From Priestia aryabhattai B8W22 (GTDB taxonomy: Bacteria; Bacillota; Bacilli; Bacillales; Bacillaceae_H): DNA of 64,000 bases. Location of the stretch: contig NZ_JYOO01000014.1 in the NCBI RefSeq assembly GCF_000956595.1, positions 1 to 64,000 on the forward strand. Direction: 5' to 3'. The position numbers were made by a program, and so were the translations under genes. Position 1 is the stretch's first letter. Each line of letters begins with the position of its first letter. This document shows positions 41,860 to 51,045 of this stretch, in pieces. The notes beneath the pieces are model-generated. The model was given only the letters and a program-made list of their open reading frames with translations. It searched no databases and was not told the DNA's origin.

Positions 41860-42621
41860 TTAAGCTTTTTTCTTATTTGCATAGGTTTCTAACGTTGCAT
41901 ATTGATTAAAAATGGATGCGGCTGCTTTTTTCCCTACATATCTAAGGTGCCATGGTTCGTATTTATAGCCGGTAACCTGCTCTTCACCTTCAGGGTATCG
42001 AATAATGAATCCGTATTGATAGGCATTTTTTGAAAGCCAATGAGCCTCTGATGTATTAGCGAAGCAGTCTGCGGCAGCACACATTCCACTTCCTCCCGTG
42101 ACATCGATTGCTAGTCCCGTTTCGTGTTCACTTGTTCCAGGATAGGCGCTATAGGTGCGTGCTTGTTCTTCTCCGTCTCGCTTTGCGTAAAATGCAAAAA
42201 GCTCTTTTTGACGCTCGTGAGATCGATAACCGGATACACCAAGTAAGCTGATTCCCTCTTTTTCAGCATCTCGGAAAAGTTCTTCAAGCGCTTGTGCCGC
42301 AGGCTTTCTAAGCATTCGTTTTTCTATTTTTTCGTTGAAGATAAACGGAACGTCGGCATAGACTAAATCGGAAGGCTGATAAGATTCAGGAAGCTGATGC
42401 TTTTTATTAACTAAAGCCGTAACCGATTCTGGATTGGCTATTACCACTGTTTCGTCTACATTAGGTTTCGTTAAAGATGGAGAAGCTGATGAGCTTTCTA
42501 GTTTTTGAGCCTGTCCATTTTTTGTGAATTCTCTGGCAGGCTTTGATGAAGAATTGCTTGTTCCGCACCCTGCTATCATCAGCGTAAAAGCTAAAGAACA
42601 AATAAATAAAAAGTATTTCAT
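41860..42621 (-). CDS. LdcB/VanY-type D,D/L,D-carboxypeptidase lipoprotein
   Basis: 253 aa. Lipobox LMIAGC with Cys19. The catalytic domain (~85-245) has the zinc-site motifs SGYRSHERQKELF, SEHETGLAIDVT and EPWHLRYVG of peptidase family M15B (B. subtilis YodJ/LdcB-like). It trims D-Ala or tetrapeptide ends of cell-wall peptides outside the membrane. Same strand as, and downstream of, the beta-propeller/kinase/regulator genes, with a terminator between. Confidence 0.85.
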   Translation of the reverse strand: MKYFLFICSLAFTLMIAGCGTSNSSSKPAREFTKNGQAQKLESSSASPSLTKPNVDETVVIANPESVTALVNKKHQLPESYQPSDLVYADVPFIFNEKIEKRMLRKPAAQALEELFRDAEKEGISLLGVSGYRSHERQKELFAFYAKRDGEEQARTYSAYPGTSEHETGLAIDVTGGSGMCAAADCFANTSEAHWLSKNAYQYGFIIRYPEGEEQVTGYKYEPWHLRYVGKKAAASIFNQYATLETYANKKKA

Positions 42622-42754
42622 GATGTCTTACTCCTTTCAAACGGCTTTTGATGGGCTACGAAAGCCTATAAAGAAAGGATAAAATATAAATGTTTCTGTC
42701 TTTTATTCAGTTGTTTCAAACTTGTAAACACTCTTAAAGAAGTTTAGTATACGT

Positions 42755-42778
42755 AAAAAAAGACTGCCTAAGCAGTCT
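42755..42778 (-). terminator. Terminator of the kinase-propeller operon
   Basis: AGACTGC-CTAA-GCAGTCT, followed by TTTTTTT on the minus strand. Confidence 0.85.
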
Positions 42779-43844
42779 ATTTCAAAAAGATAATATATGT
42801 ATGAACTTGATTTTGCGTAAAGCTGGATGCAACTAGTTTATTTCCTGATTGACTCCAGGCAAGCTGATCAGCGGCATAGTCTAAATTTACGTTTAAGTGT
42901 GTAACATCTCCTGTTAATCCATCTGCTATGAATATCCCTTTATCTCCCTCTTTTTCAGAAATAAAGTTATAGGCTAATTTCGAACCGTCGGGAGACCAGC
43001 TTACGCCAAAAATTTGAGTGGACAGAGCAAGCTGAAAGGCTTCTGATCCTTTTAAATCTGTGATAGACAGCGTTCTCGTTTGGGCATCTTTTTGCTGAAC
43101 GAGCGCTAATTGTTTTCCATTTGGAGACGGGATAATAGAAATCACATTATCTCGGATTTTTTCAAGGGCCGTCTGTTCGTTATGAAGAAAAAAAAGCTGG
43201 TTGTTTACGCCAATATAATAAATGCCACCTATTCCTTTAACCGCATCTAAGATTCGATCGTCTCTGTGCAACAGAGGTTCTGCTTCTCCTTTTACATTTG
43301 CTTTAGAAAGCTTTCCTTCCATTGTAATAAACATTACTTCTGAATTATTAAGCCACTCTCCGCTTGATGGATAGAGAAGAACATTCTTTATTTTAACCGT
43401 TTTTTTTGTTTGAAGGTTCATTATATAACCAAATGTATCTTCGCCTTTTGCTACTTTATAAAAAAGATAATCACCATTCGGAGAAAGCTTCGCCGCATGT
43501 TGGATTTCATTGCTTGGATGCAACAGAAAAGTAGACTTGTTTTTTAGATTATAAGTAGCTAGATTCTGTGCATATACCTCTTTGGGACCGAAATCGTGTG
43601 AACGAAATTGTTTATTTTCTTTACTAACAATCATTGTGTTTTCATTTAAAAATTGAAACGCCCTTACTCCGTTAATATCCTGAACATCTTTCACTTCTAT
43701 TTTTCTATCTTTATCTACTTGGTCCAATACAGTAATTTTCTTGTCGGGTTTTTCAACGGTTTCTCTATGGCTTTCTTTTTGTCCGCATGATGTTAAAATA
43801 AGAAAAGTGCTTGCTATACATATCATTAATCTATACCGTTTCAA
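42777..43844 (-). CDS. Beta-propeller lipoprotein linked to a two-component system
   Basis: 355 aa. Lipobox LILTSC with Cys20. The body shows TolB/WD40-like propeller blades (AAKLSPNGDYLFYKV, SIIPSPNGKQLALVQQ, FGVSWSPDGSKLAYNF, QLAWSQSGNKLVASSF). Exposed outside the membrane. It starts 25 bp after the histidine kinase stop on the same strand, so is the third gene of that operon and may act as an accessory sensor (inference). Confidence 0.75.
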   Translation of the reverse strand: MKRYRLMICIASTFLILTSCGQKESHRETVEKPDKKITVLDQVDKDRKIEVKDVQDINGVRAFQFLNENTMIVSKENKQFRSHDFGPKEVYAQNLATYNLKNKSTFLLHPSNEIQHAAKLSPNGDYLFYKVAKGEDTFGYIMNLQTKKTVKIKNVLLYPSSGEWLNNSEVMFITMEGKLSKANVKGEAEPLLHRDDRILDAVKGIGGIYYIGVNNQLFFLHNEQTALEKIRDNVISIIPSPNGKQLALVQQKDAQTRTLSITDLKGSEAFQLALSTQIFGVSWSPDGSKLAYNFISEKEGDKGIFIADGLTGDVTHLNVNLDYAADQLAWSQSGNKLVASSFTQNQVHTYIIFLK

Positions 43845-43869
43845 TAACGGTTCACTCCTTTTAGCTAAC

Positions 43870-45339
43870 TCATTTCTCTGTTTTCAAAGGAAACGACACT
43901 TTGAAAATCGTCCATGTAGGGTCAGAATGATGCAGCTTGATAACGCCTTTTTGTTTTTCAGTTAAATCTTTGGCTAATGCTAAGCCAAGGCCTGTACCTC
44001 CGGATAAACGCGACCGATCTTTATTTACGGTGAAAAATGGTTGAAATAATTTCTCTTCCGCTTCAGGTGGAATTCCTATTCCAGTGTTAGCTACATCCAC
44101 AATGATAGAATTCTCTAAAGTGTAAGACGTTACTTCCACTTTTCCGCCTGGTTCATTATATTTAATAGCATTATCGATTAAATTGATAAAAATGTGTATT
44201 AAGCTTTCGCGATCCGCCCAAACAACCGATTCGTTTATATTTGTATGAAGGATTAAATCAAATTTAGCCGCTTTCCCTTTCATGCGGTCGCATATGTCTT
44301 CGAGAAGTCCCTTCAATTTAACTGACTCCGGTCGCTGCTCAAAATCATATTTCTCAAGTGCTGAGAGTTTTAAGATTTTATCTACCATTTCATGAAGACG
44401 ATCCGTTTCTTTACGAATATTTTGCACGCCGTCTTCCATAAGCTGAGGATCATCTCGATACATATCAAGTAAGTCAACATAGGCTTTGATTGATGTTAAA
44501 GGCGTTTTAAATTCGTGGCTGATGTTTCCGATAAACTGCTTTTGCTGCTGTTCAAGAGACTGCAGCTTTGAAATAGCGAGTTCAAGCTTTCTTTTTTCTT
44601 CCTTCATTTGATCGATATTTTTTTCAATCGACGTACTCATAAAAAACAAGCCTTGACTGAGCTCCCCGAGTTCATCGCCTCGTGTGAACGGCAGATCGGT
44701 TAAATAACGGCCTTTTCGAATCTGCTGTGAAGTTTTTTGAAGGCTAGCAATAAGCGAAGCAATACGGTAAAAATAAGCATAGCCAATCAAAAAGGCTGAT
44801 GCTGCTGCAATCGTTCCCCAAGCACGAAATAGGTGTCTAATGTCAGCTATAAACTGCTGATTATTTTTTAATGAATGGTCAAAACGAACGGCTCCAATCA
44901 ATTGATGGTCGATTGATACAGGTGCAAAGTAAATAAGAGAAGAACCTGAGTTTTGATAGGCTATTTTTCCTTCCAACGCATAGCTAAGCGTATCGGAGAC
45001 ATCTACAGATTTTTGGCCGATGGGAATAGAACTTCCGGCTTCCTGTCCTTTTTGATTATATAGAACTGTTTGCATTCCGCTTTGTGATGCAATAGAAGAT
45101 GCAAGGCGCTGTCCTTTTTGCTGAAGAAAAGAATTTATGTTCAAAGAGGGGTCACCCGTTAAATAACTTTGACGAATTGTTTGTTCGGCTGCTTTGCTTT
45201 TTTGAATAAGTTCACTTTCTAGCTGATCGCGCTGATTTGTTTCAATTCCTTTTAACACAAGTACGCTCAGGACCGTTACTGTTAAAATAATTAAAAAAGC
45301 AAGAACAAATCCCATCTTAGCTTTCAGGCTAATTTTCAT
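43870..45339 (-). CDS. Sensor histidine kinase
   Basis: 489 aa. Membrane helix 1 (9-32), extracytoplasmic sensor (~33-172), helix 2 (~173-195), HAMP (~196-245), HisKA with phosphorylated His275 (GNISHEFKTPLTSI), and HATPase with N (LINLIDNAIKYNE), G1 (VANTGIGIP) and G2 (GGTGLGLALAK) boxes. Its ATG overlaps the response regulator stop by four bases (ATGA), showing translational coupling. Signal unknown; cell-envelope stress is plausible given the lipoprotein and LdcB neighbours. Confidence 0.88.
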   Translation of the reverse strand: MKISLKAKMGFVLAFLIILTVTVLSVLVLKGIETNQRDQLESELIQKSKAAEQTIRQSYLTGDPSLNINSFLQQKGQRLASSIASQSGMQTVLYNQKGQEAGSSIPIGQKSVDVSDTLSYALEGKIAYQNSGSSLIYFAPVSIDHQLIGAVRFDHSLKNNQQFIADIRHLFRAWGTIAAASAFLIGYAYFYRIASLIASLQKTSQQIRKGRYLTDLPFTRGDELGELSQGLFFMSTSIEKNIDQMKEEKRKLELAISKLQSLEQQQKQFIGNISHEFKTPLTSIKAYVDLLDMYRDDPQLMEDGVQNIRKETDRLHEMVDKILKLSALEKYDFEQRPESVKLKGLLEDICDRMKGKAAKFDLILHTNINESVVWADRESLIHIFINLIDNAIKYNEPGGKVEVTSYTLENSIIVDVANTGIGIPPEAEEKLFQPFFTVNKDRSRLSGGTGLGLALAKDLTEKQKGVIKLHHSDPTWTIFKVSFPLKTEK

Positions 45340-46046
45340 TCATTGATCCCTGCAGTCGCTTTATATCCAACGCCATATACCGTTTGTAGCAAATAAGGTT
45401 CTGCATCTCCTACTTTTTTTCGAAGGCGCTGCATGTGAATGTCTACCGTACGTGTACCGCCTGCATAATCCATTCCCCAGACAAGATCTAATAAATCTTC
45501 TCTCGTGTACACTCTTTCTAAGTTGGCAAGTAATAAAGCAATAAGATCAAATTCCTTTGGTGTAAGCTTGACTAAATCATCGGCAACGTGTAACGTGCGC
45601 TGAATTAAGTTTACCTTCACTTTTCCTACCGTGATTTCTCCAGCAGCCTCAGGCGCTTCATTCTTTTCCATTCGCCGAACAAGTGCTTTAGCTCTAGCTA
45701 CAAGCTCTCTTACATCAAACGGCTTGGTCATGTAATCGTCTGCGCCTAACTCTAAGCCTAGAACTTTATCGACGATATCATTTTTAACCGTTAACAAAAT
45801 AATTCCCATTCCTCTTCGATTCTCGAGTTTTCGGCATACTTCATATCCGGTTAATTTCGGCATCATCACATCTAATATCATTACGTCAGGTCGAAAGCTT
45901 TTTACTTTTTCAAGCGCTTCTTCACCGTCGGACGCGGTGTCTACACTGTATCCTTCGCGCTTGAAAGCATAAGATACCGCTGTAGCAATACTTTTTTCAT
46001 CATCAACTACTAAAATCCTTTTATTCAATGTATCACGTACTTTCAT
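45336..46046 (-). CDS. OmpR/PhoB-family response regulator
   Basis: 236 aa. Receiver domain with acidic pocket (VVDDEKS), phosphorylated Asp59 (MILDVMMP), Thr/Lys (LLTVK, MTKPFD). C-terminal winged-HTH (LTPKEFDLIALLLANLERVYTREDLLDLVWGMDYAGGTRTVDIHMQRLRKKVG). The start codon lacks a strong RBS in this sequence, so the exact N-terminus is uncertain. First gene of the regulator-kinase-propeller operon. Confidence 0.88.
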   Translation of the reverse strand: MKVRDTLNKRILVVDDEKSIATAVSYAFKREGYSVDTASDGEEALEKVKSFRPDVMILDVMMPKLTGYEVCRKLENRRGMGIILLTVKNDIVDKVLGLELGADDYMTKPFDVRELVARAKALVRRMEKNEAPEAAGEITVGKVKVNLIQRTLHVADDLVKLTPKEFDLIALLLANLERVYTREDLLDLVWGMDYAGGTRTVDIHMQRLRKKVGDAEPYLLQTVYGVGYKATAGINE

Positions 46047-46124
46047 TTGATATTTCTATTCGTCTATCTTATCAAACAGCTTTCCCAAAAACATCTCCAA
46101 GTTGTTTCGAAATTGTAAACAAAA

Positions 46125-46153
46125 ATAAAAACACCACATAAGATGGCGTTTTT
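46125..46153 (-). terminator. Terminator of the monooxygenase gene
   Basis: AAAACACCA / TGGCGTTTT arms with T/A-rich flanks. Confidence 0.65.
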
Positions 46154-46160
46154 TTTAGAT

Positions 46161-47678
46161 TTAATATTCATTTGTAAAAGGAAGGATTTTATGCGTATGC
46201 AAATATTGATGAAGCAGATCTATACGCTGCTCGCTGCTAATAAAACCAATGTATCCGTCAGGTCTAATAACGTACAGAGCATCTTTTTGAAGTCCTGCTT
46301 TCTTCAAGTAAGGGTTCCAAGAAAACTCGTGCAAGGAGAAGTCTTTTTCTTGCATGCTTTTTTTTAACTTCTCTGCTGCTGTTCCATAGACATGTATTTG
46401 CCAGTTTAAAGACTGTAAAGATTCAAAATTCCCTTCTACATAGGGTAATCGATCACCACTTTGCACATTTGTCCCTTGCCCGCTGCTTAGGTCACTATTT
46501 CGATACTTAATGCGGATTTGAGATAAAATCGTAAATGCTTTGTGACGGGGGTAAGGGAAACGAAATAAAAAGGATAGTACAGGCGGAAAGATATGCTTCC
46601 TAAAAAATTGACTCGTTTTATCTCGTGCCACCATTCGCTTAAAAGCGCGATCAGTTGTATTTACAAGCAGCTCTGCAAAAGGCAGCCTTTCTTCTTCGTA
46701 TGTATCTAATATGGAAAGTGCCGCTTTGTGTTGAAGGACAGCTGCTAATTTCCATGAAAGGTTGATTGCATCTCCAATTCCTGTGTTCATTCCTTGTCCG
46801 CCTGCAGGACTATGAATATGGGCTGCATCTCCACTTAGAAAAATGCGTCCCTGTCGGAAACGACTTGCTACTCTATGATGGATATGATATGTCGAGAACC
46901 AATTTATACCCTCAATCTGAACACCAAATATTCGTTGAATAAAAGCCTGAATGTTTTCAGCTTTTACATCGTTTTGATCTCTAAAAGCTGAAGGAATAAT
47001 GCCGATCATTCGATACGTTCCTTTACTTCTAACAGGCATACAAATCAAAAATTCTTCATTGCTAAAGGAAATACTGATTTTTTGATCCTTCATCACTTCA
47101 CCAGAGCCGTGAACATCCATCACATAAAAATGCTGTTTATATTTTTCTCCTTTAAACTCTATCTTCATTTGCTTGCGAACGGTACTGTGTGCTCCGTCAC
47201 ATCCACAAATATACTTAAAATAAGCGGTTTCCTCTTGCTGGGCTTTTAATAAAGTTTTTACCCCTTCTCCGTGTTCAGCTAGAGATAGTAACTCCGTCTT
47301 CCATTCTACTTCGATCCCAAAATTTTTTAATTTTTCAAGCAGAAACCGCTCGTGGTCGTCCTGTGGAAATGTAAGAACAAAAGGAAAAGGACTTAATCCT
47401 TCTCCTAAAGATCCTAGATGAACTTTTGCTTTTATTTTATTCTTCACTCGGACGTATACATCTTCCATCTTAATCCCGCTGTCTATGACTTCATCTGCAA
47501 AACCGAACTGCTGATAAAATTCAAGTGTTCGCGGTAAAATAGCCATTGCCCGGGAGGCTTGCCCCGGTCCGTCGCTTTTATCAATAATTCGAAAAGGAAT
47601 GTTATGTCTGGCTAAATTGTAGGCCATAACGAGGCCAGTAGGGCCGGCACCAACGATTAGAATTTGTGGATTCATCAT
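46161..47678 (-). CDS. FAD-dependent aromatic-type monooxygenase
   Basis: 505 aa. Rossmann FAD-binding motif ILIVGAGPTGLV (5-16), the internal CGCDGAHSTVRK (DG motif, ~160) and GDAAHIHSPAGGQGMNTGIGDAINL (~283) are those of PheA/TfdB- and Rox-type flavoprotein hydroxylases. The C-terminal thioredoxin-like part (~430-505) is typical. It follows a YhgE-like exporter gene by 32 bp, so the pair probably detoxifies or exports an aromatic compound such as an antibiotic (inference). Confidence 0.82.
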   Translation of the reverse strand: MMNPQILIVGAGPTGLVMAYNLARHNIPFRIIDKSDGPGQASRAMAILPRTLEFYQQFGFADEVIDSGIKMEDVYVRVKNKIKAKVHLGSLGEGLSPFPFVLTFPQDDHERFLLEKLKNFGIEVEWKTELLSLAEHGEGVKTLLKAQQEETAYFKYICGCDGAHSTVRKQMKIEFKGEKYKQHFYVMDVHGSGEVMKDQKISISFSNEEFLICMPVRSKGTYRMIGIIPSAFRDQNDVKAENIQAFIQRIFGVQIEGINWFSTYHIHHRVASRFRQGRIFLSGDAAHIHSPAGGQGMNTGIGDAINLSWKLAAVLQHKAALSILDTYEEERLPFAELLVNTTDRAFKRMVARDKTSQFFRKHIFPPVLSFLFRFPYPRHKAFTILSQIRIKYRNSDLSSGQGTNVQSGDRLPYVEGNFESLQSLNWQIHVYGTAAEKLKKSMQEKDFSLHEFSWNPYLKKAGLQKDALYVIRPDGYIGFISSEQRIDLLHQYLHTHKILPFTNEY

Positions 47679-47710
47679 TATCTCTCCTTTTCATTCAGTT
47701 ACAGTATCTT

Positions 47711-48886
47711 TTATATAGAGCGAGACTTCTCTTTTTTCACAGAAGATGCGGGTAAAGCAGAAGCAAACAGAGCACACAAACTTGTTAAAGAGATAAGAGC
47801 TAGAGCAGATACAGAAGGATTCCATGTCAGATGTTCTCCAAAGAAAAATAGTTCTCTTACGCCATCTACCATAAATCTCATTGGCAGCCATGGATAAATC
47901 CACTCTCGATAAAAATCAGGCATAATTTCTGGAGCCATTGAAAGCAAAGGTGCGCCAAAAAATAGAATAATAACGAAAATCGGAAGTCCCTTTAGTCCTA
48001 GCCATGAAAGTACGGCTGATATCAAAGTGAAAAAACTGAAGTAAGCAATAGTTAAAAATAATGCGGTATCTAAAAATGAAGGAACAGCAATTCCAACCAT
48101 CTCAGCCAGCCACGCTAGCCCAAAACCTGCCGCTAAAGCAAGTACAGCTCCAATGAATACTAATGCTGCTTGGTTACCGAGTTTCTCTTTACGAGAAGAA
48201 AACGTGATTTTTTGAATAGCGAGAAATACAACTGCTGCCCCTGCTATGCTTGCCATCCACAACGGCTGAAATAATGACACTGGGGCGTTTCCGTTAACAC
48301 TATGAGGTCCTGTTTCATTTACATTTATCACTGTCTTTTGAATCGGTGCAGCGAGTGCTAATGCTTGGTTTGCACTTAGTTTCGTTCCGTTTTGTTCAAA
48401 CCTTTTCACTAGCTGCAAGCGCATATTTTCATTCATCTTATCAACGGCTCCGTTTAACACCTGACTGGCGATTGTTGAAGCGGCTGTATTCTTTCCTTGA
48501 TTCACTAACAATTTAATAGCAGGTGCATCAGGCTGAGCCGTCTGAAGAGTCGCCTGCTTTTTGGTGAAATCTTTTGGAATGATAAGCGCACCGTAGTATT
48601 GTTGATTATTTAACCCTTTTTCAACTTCTTTAGTAGTTGATACAAAAATCCATTTAACCGAAGACTGTTCAGTGCTTGAATCCTTCATATTTTGTTTTAT
48701 TTGATTCCCTATATTTACATTACCCTTTGCTGGAACTGTCATTCCTTCGTCGGCGTTTACGAATGCGATTGGCAAATTCTTAGGTGCTGAGCTTGCCGAA
48801 GGAATTAAGGTTAGAATAAAGATAAAAATAACAGCTACTACTATAATTGGTGAAAAATATATAAGCTTTTGATTCCCTAATTTCAT
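47711..48886 (-). CDS. YhgE/Pip-type ABC-2-like membrane protein
   Basis: 391 aa from the ATG at 48886 with AAGGAGAG upstream; a longer frame to 48943 has no RBS. One N-terminal membrane helix, a large extracytoplasmic domain (LPIAFVNADEGMTVPAKGNVNIGNQI, YYGALIIPKDFTKKQ), then five C-terminal helices: the ABC-2/YhgE architecture. First gene of an operon with the FAD monooxygenase and divergent from a TetR gene. Likely an efflux or secretion component. Confidence 0.8.
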   Translation of the reverse strand: MKLGNQKLIYFSPIIVVAVIFIFILTLIPSASSAPKNLPIAFVNADEGMTVPAKGNVNIGNQIKQNMKDSSTEQSSVKWIFVSTTKEVEKGLNNQQYYGALIIPKDFTKKQATLQTAQPDAPAIKLLVNQGKNTAASTIASQVLNGAVDKMNENMRLQLVKRFEQNGTKLSANQALALAAPIQKTVINVNETGPHSVNGNAPVSLFQPLWMASIAGAAVVFLAIQKITFSSRKEKLGNQAALVFIGAVLALAAGFGLAWLAEMVGIAVPSFLDTALFLTIAYFSFFTLISAVLSWLGLKGLPIFVIILFFGAPLLSMAPEIMPDFYREWIYPWLPMRFMVDGVRELFFFGEHLTWNPSVSALALISLTSLCALFASALPASSVKKEKSRSI

Positions 48887-48952
48887 ATAGATCTCTCCTT
48901 TTTGTTTTAAGGATATACACGTTAACGAAAAGATAATGTACATGCTGTTGAT

Positions 48953-48964
48953 TAGTGATCACTA
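48953..48964. promoter_or_regulatory. Palindrome in the divergent tetR/yhgE promoter region
   Basis: TAGTGATCACTA is a perfect 12-bp palindrome, 66 bp upstream of the YhgE start and near a TATAAT-like element at 48972-48978. It is a good candidate operator for the TetR protein. Confidence 0.45.
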
Positions 48965-49083
48965 TGTAAATTATAATAAATTTACCTGCATTCTCAATAT
49001 GCAATAATCGTGGGAATGTCGCTTACTTAACACAAAACACATAACTGTTCATTATTAAAGAAAAAAGTAGGTGTTTAAAAACT

Positions 49084-49692
49084 GTGGGGAATTCAAAAAC
49101 AGATCGTAGAATTATTCGAACGAAGAAATTTATCCGAGATGCTTTGACAGAATTGATGGAAGAGAAAGGGTTTGAAGGCGTAACAGTCAGAGATCTAACA
49201 AAAAAAGCGGATATTAATCGTGGAACCTTTTATTTACACTACCAAGACAAATACGATTTGCTTGAAAAAAGCGAAAATGAAGTCATTCAAGAGATAAAAG
49301 AATTTATCAAAAAAGCAAATCCAAATGAGATTGTATCTGCTAATTTGAAAGAACAGCCTTTACCGTTTATTATTGCACTTTTTGAATATATCCAAGAGAA
49401 TGCGCGTTTTATGCAGGTTATGCTTGGTCCAAAAGGAAATCCTGGATTTCATCTTAAAATTAAAGAGGTCATGAAAACCAATATGCTGGAAAAATTAAAG
49501 CTCATTGATAATAAAATGCCTCCGCTTGTTCCACTTGAACATTTAATGTCTTATATAACGTCAGCGCATCTTGGAGTCATTCAGCACTGGCTAGAACAAG
49601 ATATGAAGCAGTCACCGCGAGAAATGGCTCTGACACTCGCTAGCATGACTTTTTTGGGTCCTGCTTATGTCGCAGGCATTAAGCGAACATAA
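49084..49692 (+). CDS. TetR/AcrR-family regulator
   Basis: 202 aa; GTG start. N-terminal HTH (FIRDALTELMEEKGFEGVTVRDLTKKADINRGTFYLHYQDKYDLLEK) and a C-terminal domain of the DhaS/TetR_C_7-type (FEYIQENARFMQVMLGPKGNPGFHLKIKEVM, HWLEQDMKQSPREMA). Divergent from the YhgE-monooxygenase operon, which it probably represses with its own gene. Shares a terminator with odhB. Confidence 0.85.
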   Translation: MGNSKTDRRIIRTKKFIRDALTELMEEKGFEGVTVRDLTKKADINRGTFYLHYQDKYDLLEKSENEVIQEIKEFIKKANPNEIVSANLKEQPLPFIIALFEYIQENARFMQVMLGPKGNPGFHLKIKEVMKTNMLEKLKLIDNKMPPLVPLEHLMSYITSAHLGVIQHWLEQDMKQSPREMALTLASMTFLGPAYVAGIKRT

Positions 49693-49733
49693 AAGAACCT
49701 GCTATTCTCCGAGAGAATAGCAGGTTCTTTTTA
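49691..49733. terminator. Bidirectional terminator between tetR and odhB
   Basis: Perfect 18-bp arms (AAAGAACCTGCTATTCTC and complement), tiny loop. Confidence 0.9.
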
Positions 49734-51029
49734 TTAACCTTCTAGTAATAAAGATTCTGGATCTTCTAATAGTTCTTTAACAGTAGCGAGGAAGCTTACA
49801 GCTTCTTTGCCATCAACGATACGGTGATCGTAAGAAAGTGCAATGTACATCATCGGACGATTTTCGATACGCTCTTCATCAATTGCTACCGGACGAAGCT
49901 GAACTTTGTGCATTCCCAAAATACCAACTTGAGGCCCGTTTAAAATTGGTGTAGACATTAATGAACCGAATACGCCGCCGTTTGTAATTGTGAACGTTCC
50001 ACCTTGTAAATCTTTTAATGCTAATTTGTTGTCGCGCGCTTTTTTCGCTAAATCAACGATAGATCCTTCGATACCAGCGAATGTTTTACGGTCAGCATCC
50101 CGTACAACTGGAACAACAAGACCGTCTGGAGCTGACACAGCAATACCAATATCGTAGAATTTTTTAATTAATAACTCGTTGCCTTGAATTTCAGCATTTA
50201 ATAACGGGTATTTTTTAAGTGCTGCTACTACTGCTTTTGTGAAGAATGACATAAAGCCAAGTCTTACGTCGTGCTGTTCAAAGAATTTGTCTTTGCGTCT
50301 TTTGCGAAGAGCCATAACAGCCGTCATGTCTACTTCGTTAAACGTTGTCAACATAGCCGCTGTTTGCTGAACTTCAACAAGACGTTTGGCAATTGTTTGA
50401 CGTCGACGTGACATACGTTCGCGTTCAACAGGTTTGTCGCTATTTTCACTTGCCGCTGGAGACGGAGATACCGGGTTAGCTGGCTTACTTGCTTGTGCCT
50501 GCTGTTTTTGCTCATTTGATTTTTGATCTGCATACGAATCAATATCATGTTTACGTACACGGCCAAGAGGATCAGTAGTTGGTACTTGATCTAGCTTGAT
50601 TCCGCGTTCTCTTGCTGCTTTGCGAGCTGCAGGAGAAGCAATCAGCCATTGTTTTTGATTTCCTTGTTGAGGCGCTTCAGCTGCTGGCGCTACTTCTTCA
50701 ACTGTTTTTTGCTGAGCTGGAGCAGCTTCTTGTTTTGGTGCTTCCTCTGCTGGTTTTTCTTCAGCTTTTGGTGCTGCTGGTGCTGAAGCTCCTTCTTTCG
50801 CTTCAAGACGTGCAATTGTTTCACCAACTTGCACTGTGTCGCCTTCGCCAGCAAGAAGTTCCGTTAGCACACCAGAGTCTTCAGCTGTAATTTCAACGTT
50901 AACTTTATCTGTTTCAAGTTCAACGATATAATCGCCTTTTTCAACGAAATCTCCTACTTGTTTTAGCCACTGTGCAACTGTTCCTTCAGAAATTGATTCT
51001 GCTAATTCCGGTACTTTAATCTCTCCCAT
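49734..51029 (-). CDS. odhB: 2-oxoglutarate dehydrogenase E2, dihydrolipoamide succinyltransferase
   Basis: 431 aa. Lipoyl domain at 1-77 with lipoylated Lys42 ([12 protein letters not shown]), an Ala/Pro/Glu-rich linker, a peripheral subunit-binding domain (~125-165: [33 protein letters not shown]) and the catalytic domain with His402 and Asp406 (YDHRIVDG). Transfers succinyl from lipoamide to CoA in the TCA cycle. Starts 16 bp after odhA; AAGGGG RBS. Confidence 0.95.
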   Translation of the reverse strand: MGEIKVPELAESISEGTVAQWLKQVGDFVEKGDYIVELETDKVNVEITAEDSGVLTELLAGEGDTVQVGETIARLEAKEGASAPAAPKAEEKPAEEAPKQEAAPAQQKTVEEVAPAAEAPQQGNQKQWLIASPAARKAARERGIKLDQVPTTDPLGRVRKHDIDSYADQKSNEQKQQAQASKPANPVSPSPAASENSDKPVERERMSRRRQTIAKRLVEVQQTAAMLTTFNEVDMTAVMALRKRRKDKFFEQHDVRLGFMSFFTKAVVAALKKYPLLNAEIQGNELLIKKFYDIGIAVSAPDGLVVPVVRDADRKTFAGIEGSIVDLAKKARDNKLALKDLQGGTFTITNGGVFGSLMSTPILNGPQVGILGMHKVQLRPVAIDEERIENRPMMYIALSYDHRIVDGKEAVSFLATVKELLEDPESLLLEG

Positions 51030-51045
51030 GGTTCATTCCCCTTCC

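Noticed and set aside
46143-46367. 74-codon plus-strand frame at the monooxygenase 3' end
   Set aside because: Antisense to the monooxygenase C-terminus and starting inside its terminator.
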